Source: VBDM01 sp035702665
Lineage (GTDB): Bacteria > Pseudomonadota > Gammaproteobacteria > Burkholderiales > SG8-39
DNA: 64,000 bases
Direction of reading: 5' to 3'
NCBI GenBank assembly: GCA_035702665.1
Contig: DASSQD010000138.1
Location: 62,001 to 126,000, forward strand
Below, piece by piece: positions 63,057-64,000 of the stretch. Below the pieces are notes generated by a model. That model made no database searches, had not been told where the DNA came from, and saw only the letters and a program-made list of their open reading frames with translations. Position numbers and translations under genes: made by a program. Every line of letters starts with the position of its first letter. Position 1 is the stretch's first letter.

Positions 63057-64000
63057 GGCGGTCGCGGGCATCCGCTGGCGGCTGAACCGGCTGCGCTGCA
63101 TGTCGCTCGCCGAGGTGCGCCACCGGGCGCTGCGCTCCCTCGCGGTGCGAGCCGAGCGCTGGAGGCTCGCGGGCCGCGTCGACGCTCCGCGGCCCGACTT
63201 GTCGCGCACCTTCCGACCCTGGATCCACGCGCCCGCGGAAGCGGAGGCGGGACTTTATCGGTCGGCCGCGGACCGCGTCGCGCAGGGGAGGTTCGACGTG
63301 TTCGCGCTGCACGGAGTCGATCTCGGCTCGCCGCCCCGATGGAATCGCGATCCCAAGACCGGTGTGGAGGCCCCGCTCGCCTTCGGCATGCTGCTCGACT
63401 ACCGCGATCCGCGGCGGGTCGGAGACATCAAGTACCTGTGGGAGCCCAACCGGCATCATCACCTGGTGACGCTTGCACAGGCGTACGCGCTCGGCGGCGG
63501 CTGGCGGTACTTCGGTGTCATCCGGCGGCACCTGGAAAGCTGGTTCGCGTCCTGCCCGTATCCGATGGGGCCCAACTGGTCGAGCGCGCTCGAGGCCGCG
63601 ATCAGGCTGATCCACTGGTCCGCCGCGTGGCAGCTCCTCGGCGGCGCGTTCTCGCCGCCGTTCGAAGGCGCGGAGGGCGCGCGATTCAGGAACCGATGGC
63701 TCGAGTCGGTCTTCCAGCACGCACGGTTCGTCCGCCGGAATTTCTCTCTGTACTCGTCGGCCAACAACCATCTTGTCGGCGAGGCGGCGGGGCTGTACAT
63801 CGCGGCGATCACCTGGCCCCATTGGCCCGAGGCATGCGAGTGGCTGGCCGAGGCCGAAGCGATTCTCGAGCGCGAGGTGCTGCTGCAGAACGCTCCCGAC
63901 GGAGTCAACCGCGAGCAGGCTACGTCCTATCAGCGGTTCGTCCTCGACCTGCTTCTGCTCGCGCTGCTGGCGGGGAGGGCGAACGGGAGGAGATTGTCCG
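63049..64000 (+). CDS. heparinase II/III-like protein, partial (3' end outside window)
   Basis: The first 317 residues of a heparinase II/III-like protein: LRCMSLAEVRHRALRSL near residue 15, LDYRDPRRVGDIKYLWEPNRHHHLVTLAQAYAL near 116-148, then SSANNHLVGEAAGLYIAA near 238-255, the (alpha/alpha) toroid conserved in the family. No signal peptide is evident at the start. The catalytic beta-sheet half lies beyond the window. The ATG at 63049 overlaps the amidotransferase stop by eight bases. Heparinase-like genes beside AsnB-like genes occur in exosortase-associated EPS loci, where the protein may trim the polymer. Confidence 0.85.
   Translation, partial: MSEAVAGIRWRLNRLRCMSLAEVRHRALRSLAVRAERWRLAGRVDAPRPDLSRTFRPWIHAPAEAEAGLYRSAADRVAQGRFDVFALHGVDLGSPPRWNRDPKTGVEAPLAFGMLLDYRDPRRVGDIKYLWEPNRHHHLVTLAQAYALGGGWRYFGVIRRHLESWFASCPYPMGPNWSSALEAAIRLIHWSAAWQLLGGAFSPPFEGAEGARFRNRWLESVFQHARFVRRNFSLYSSANNHLVGEAAGLYIAAITWPHWPEACEWLAEAEAILEREVLLQNAPDGVNREQATSYQRFVLDLLLLALLAGRANGRRLS

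Overview
This 64 kb window looks like chromosome from a GC-rich betaproteobacterium. The evidence is the gene set hda/HAD/pcnB/folK/panB, an Mrp/ApbC protein, and an exosortase-type exopolysaccharide (EPS) locus with EpsA, EpsB-like, EpsL, EpsE, EpsF and EpsG proteins. I cannot name genus or species. Genes are packed tightly, many neighbours overlap by 1-4 bases, and GTG and TTG starts are frequent. I saw no rRNA, tRNA, insertion sequence, phage gene or CRISPR array.

Layout. (1) Positions 1-6583, minus strand: a long housekeeping operon running hda, HAD phosphatase, btuC-like and btuD-like ABC genes, pcnB, folK, a small membrane protein, a deoxynucleoside kinase and panB (cut by the window edge). 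purM faces away from it. (2) 7707-10463: a CzcE-like periplasmic metal protein with a metal-type two-component system, then a DUF4124 protein and dnaE (11068-14544). (3) 14551-19833: mixed single genes (papain-type peptidase, MOSC protein, DUF3047 lipoprotein, ketopantoate-reductase-like protein, dienelactone hydrolase, acylphosphatase, DsrE-like protein). (4) 19834-29575, minus strand: metG followed, with a 4-base overlap, by hyfB-C-E-F-G-I-like genes and a four-helix membrane protein. The large subunit lacks the Ni-Fe cysteines, so this is a complex I/hydrogenase-4 relative and not a hydrogenase. (5) 29638-32471: Ser/Thr kinase, TssQ-like lipoprotein and a class III cyclase. (6) 32628-35772: apbC, a decarboxylase gene preceded by a possible 21-codon leader ORF, and folA. 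(7) 35832-38500: three signalling genes. (8) 38497-64000: the EPS locus, continuing past the window.

In the EPS locus an EpsB-like transferase would start the lipid-linked sugar. Wzy-like and flippase proteins and glycosyltransferases would build and move the chain, and EpsE/F/G/L would control length and export. An MBOAT protein plus an SGNH protein probably acetylate it, and an asparagine-synthase-like enzyme and a heparinase-like protein may modify or trim it. Three large secreted repeat proteins (FN3/FG-GAP, and two Ig-like proteins carrying a beta-sandwich module) plus a small protein with an altered PEP-CTERM-like tail sit among these genes and are the least understood part of the window.
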